64,000 nucleotides of DNA from Candidatus Poribacteria bacterium (GTDB taxonomy: Bacteria; Poribacteria; WGA-4E; WGA-3G): NCBI GenBank assembly GCA_022822085.1, contig JAJECK010000096.1, forward strand, positions 1-64,000, given 5' to 3'. A program made the position numbers and the translations under genes. Shown piece by piece: positions 63,111 through 64,000 of the stretch (within the stretch, counting starts at the first letter, position 1; every line of letters begins with the position of its first letter). A model generated the notes under the pieces. The model was not told the origin of the DNA, made no database searches, and was given only the letters and a program-made list of their open reading frames with translations.

Positions 63111-63243
63111 ATTGATTCCCTCCTAAATATGTAGAATAAGGTATATTGAATATACGAATTTTAGCATAGCACAGGATGAAATACAAGCAAAATGACATAT
63201 CTCATCAATAAGACTATCAGTATATTTGAGAAAAAATTAATGG

Positions 63244-64000
63244 TTAAGAAGTAACAGTTTTGACACAACGAAAACCGATTCTTCCGAGCGTCCGCGTCGG
63301 ATTATTCTTATATCGGAAGGCAGTCTGTAATGATTGTGGAGCATCAAGCCAAGAACCACCACGTAAAACACGTAACACACTACCAGGAGTCAATCTATTC
63401 GTAACTGCACTGACTGAATTCGCGCCGGAAATAGGATTGTGTTCAGGTGATTTTAGATAATAACCCGCATCATACACATCAAGACACCACTCCCAAACAT
63501 TTCCTGCCATATCATAAAGACCGTAGGCATTTGCCGGATATTTCCCAACTTCAGTAGTATCACCGATTATGTCGTGATAGTTTGCCAAAGTAGCATCAAT
63601 TGTGTTTCCCCAAGGATAGTTTTGTCCAGAGATACCGCCACGAGCAGCTTTCTCCCATTCAGCTTCAGTTGGTAGACGTTTACCCATCCACTCCGCATAA
63701 GCCATTGCAGCGTACCAACTCACCCATGTAACAGGATGATTCGCTTTATCATCGGGATAGTTATTTTCATGCCAGTGTTTTAAGTAATCGCCATCGTGTT
63801 CAGGTTTTTTCTTAGCAGTGTTCCATTTTATATTCAATAAATATAAGTCTCTGGATCCACGCCATTGTGGATTATCATCTACAAACATTTTGAATTGTGC
63901 GTTAGTGACTGGGTAGGTGTCCATAAAGAACGAATCCACATAAACAGAGTGTAATAGGTTTTCGTCACTTTCTCCATTTTTATCATCGCTGCCCATCAGG
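63244..64000 (-). CDS. formylglycine-generating-enzyme-like protein, copy 3 (5' end outside the window)
   Basis: 252 codons visible; the frame enters from the right edge (LMGSDDKNGESDENLLHSVY). It has the same FGE-type fold: YPVTNAQFKMFVDDNPQW, HPVTWVSWYAAMAYAEWMGK, YPWGNTIDATLANYHDIIG, GNVWEWCLDVYDAGYYLKSP and VLRVLRGGSWLDAPQSL. It ends IGFRCVKTVTS. Of the three copies it is the most typical in the RGGSW region. Whether it has the N-terminal helical domain cannot be seen. Confidence 0.85.
   Translation of the reverse strand, partial: LMGSDDKNGESDENLLHSVYVDSFFMDTYPVTNAQFKMFVDDNPQWRGSRDLYLLNIKWNTAKKKPEHDGDYLKHWHENNYPDDKANHPVTWVSWYAAMAYAEWMGKRLPTEAEWEKAARGGISGQNYPWGNTIDATLANYHDIIGDTTEVGKYPANAYGLYDMAGNVWEWCLDVYDAGYYLKSPEHNPISGANSVSAVTNRLTPGSVLRVLRGGSWLDAPQSLQTAFRYKNNPTRTLGRIGFRCVKTVTS

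Overview
The window looks like an accessory-rich chromosomal contig of a Gram-negative bacterium. The best fit is the uncultured candidate phylum Poribacteria or a close relative. The reasons are secreted WD40 propellers, several phytanoyl-CoA-dioxygenase-like (PhyH) genes, dockerin and LamG domains, type-9-like C-termini (LPNYPNPFNPETW), Uma2 nucleases, formylglycine-enzyme-like proteins and lipid A genes (lpxA, lpxC-fabZ). Composition is AT-leaning. Intergenic space is crowded with short palindromic repeats and MITE-like elements. The taxonomic call is inference from gene content; no rRNA or tRNA gene was seen.

Layout. 1-9.5 kb (mostly minus): a gene start at the left edge, an ECF sigma factor fused to a WD40 propeller, a DUF2971 gene, a GIY-YIG protein, an Rpn-type pseudogene, and a large secreted WD40 gene behind a TPR-like gene. 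9.8-10.3 kb: a PemK toxin-antitoxin operon with a clear promoter. 10.6-18.5 kb: secreted YWTD, WD40-cohesin-dockerin, LamG (frameshifted) and TolB-like proteins. 18.9-22 kb: a BrnTA module, a P-loop protein, a repeat-dense zone, and a gene interrupted by one in-frame TGA. 22.4-32.9 kb: a GH172/DUF2961 enzyme, a 1319-residue protein, a DUF350 membrane protein, PhyH enzymes, a ParA-RelA/SpoT pair and a medium-chain dehydrogenase. 32.9-40.7 kb: an epimerase, PhyH gene fragments, a HigBA-like module, a WD40 lipoprotein, duplicated Uma2 genes, lpxA and lpxC-fabZ. 41-48 kb: mltG, ruvX, an orphan DNA methyltransferase, a PspA-like protein, an ABC exporter and a gamma carbonic anhydrase. 48.4-54.9 kb: a broken WD40 gene, an oxidoreductase, a 2-oxo acid dehydrogenase E2 with two subunit-binding domains, a dockerin-thioredoxin with an in-frame TGA at its active site, and a BatA-VWA protein. 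55-64 kb: a LamG protein, GH95, three formylglycine-enzyme-like paralogues, DUF2971 and a nuclease-like protein.

Main points. (1) Two genes are each interrupted by a single in-frame TGA. In the thioredoxin the TGA falls exactly where the first cysteine of CxxC belongs. In both, a hairpin with a G-rich loop begins 12-18 nt after the TGA, as expected for bacterial SECIS elements. These are candidate selenoproteins, one possibly of a new family. (2) Five unrelated secreted proteins end in the same motif, V(D/E/S)xxxKLxxxW(A/G)x(L/I/V)K, a candidate C-terminal sorting or anchoring tag. (3) WD40 propellers that are secreted, lipid-anchored or fused to a sigma factor share an N-terminal signature around WxxPxGxxARxGKG. 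(4) A ParA-like ATPase ends early at TAA, but its frame stays open to a TGATG junction with a RelA/SpoT synthetase-like gene. (5) Small repeats are nested inside one another up to three deep, and one MITE pair brackets an ABC permease.
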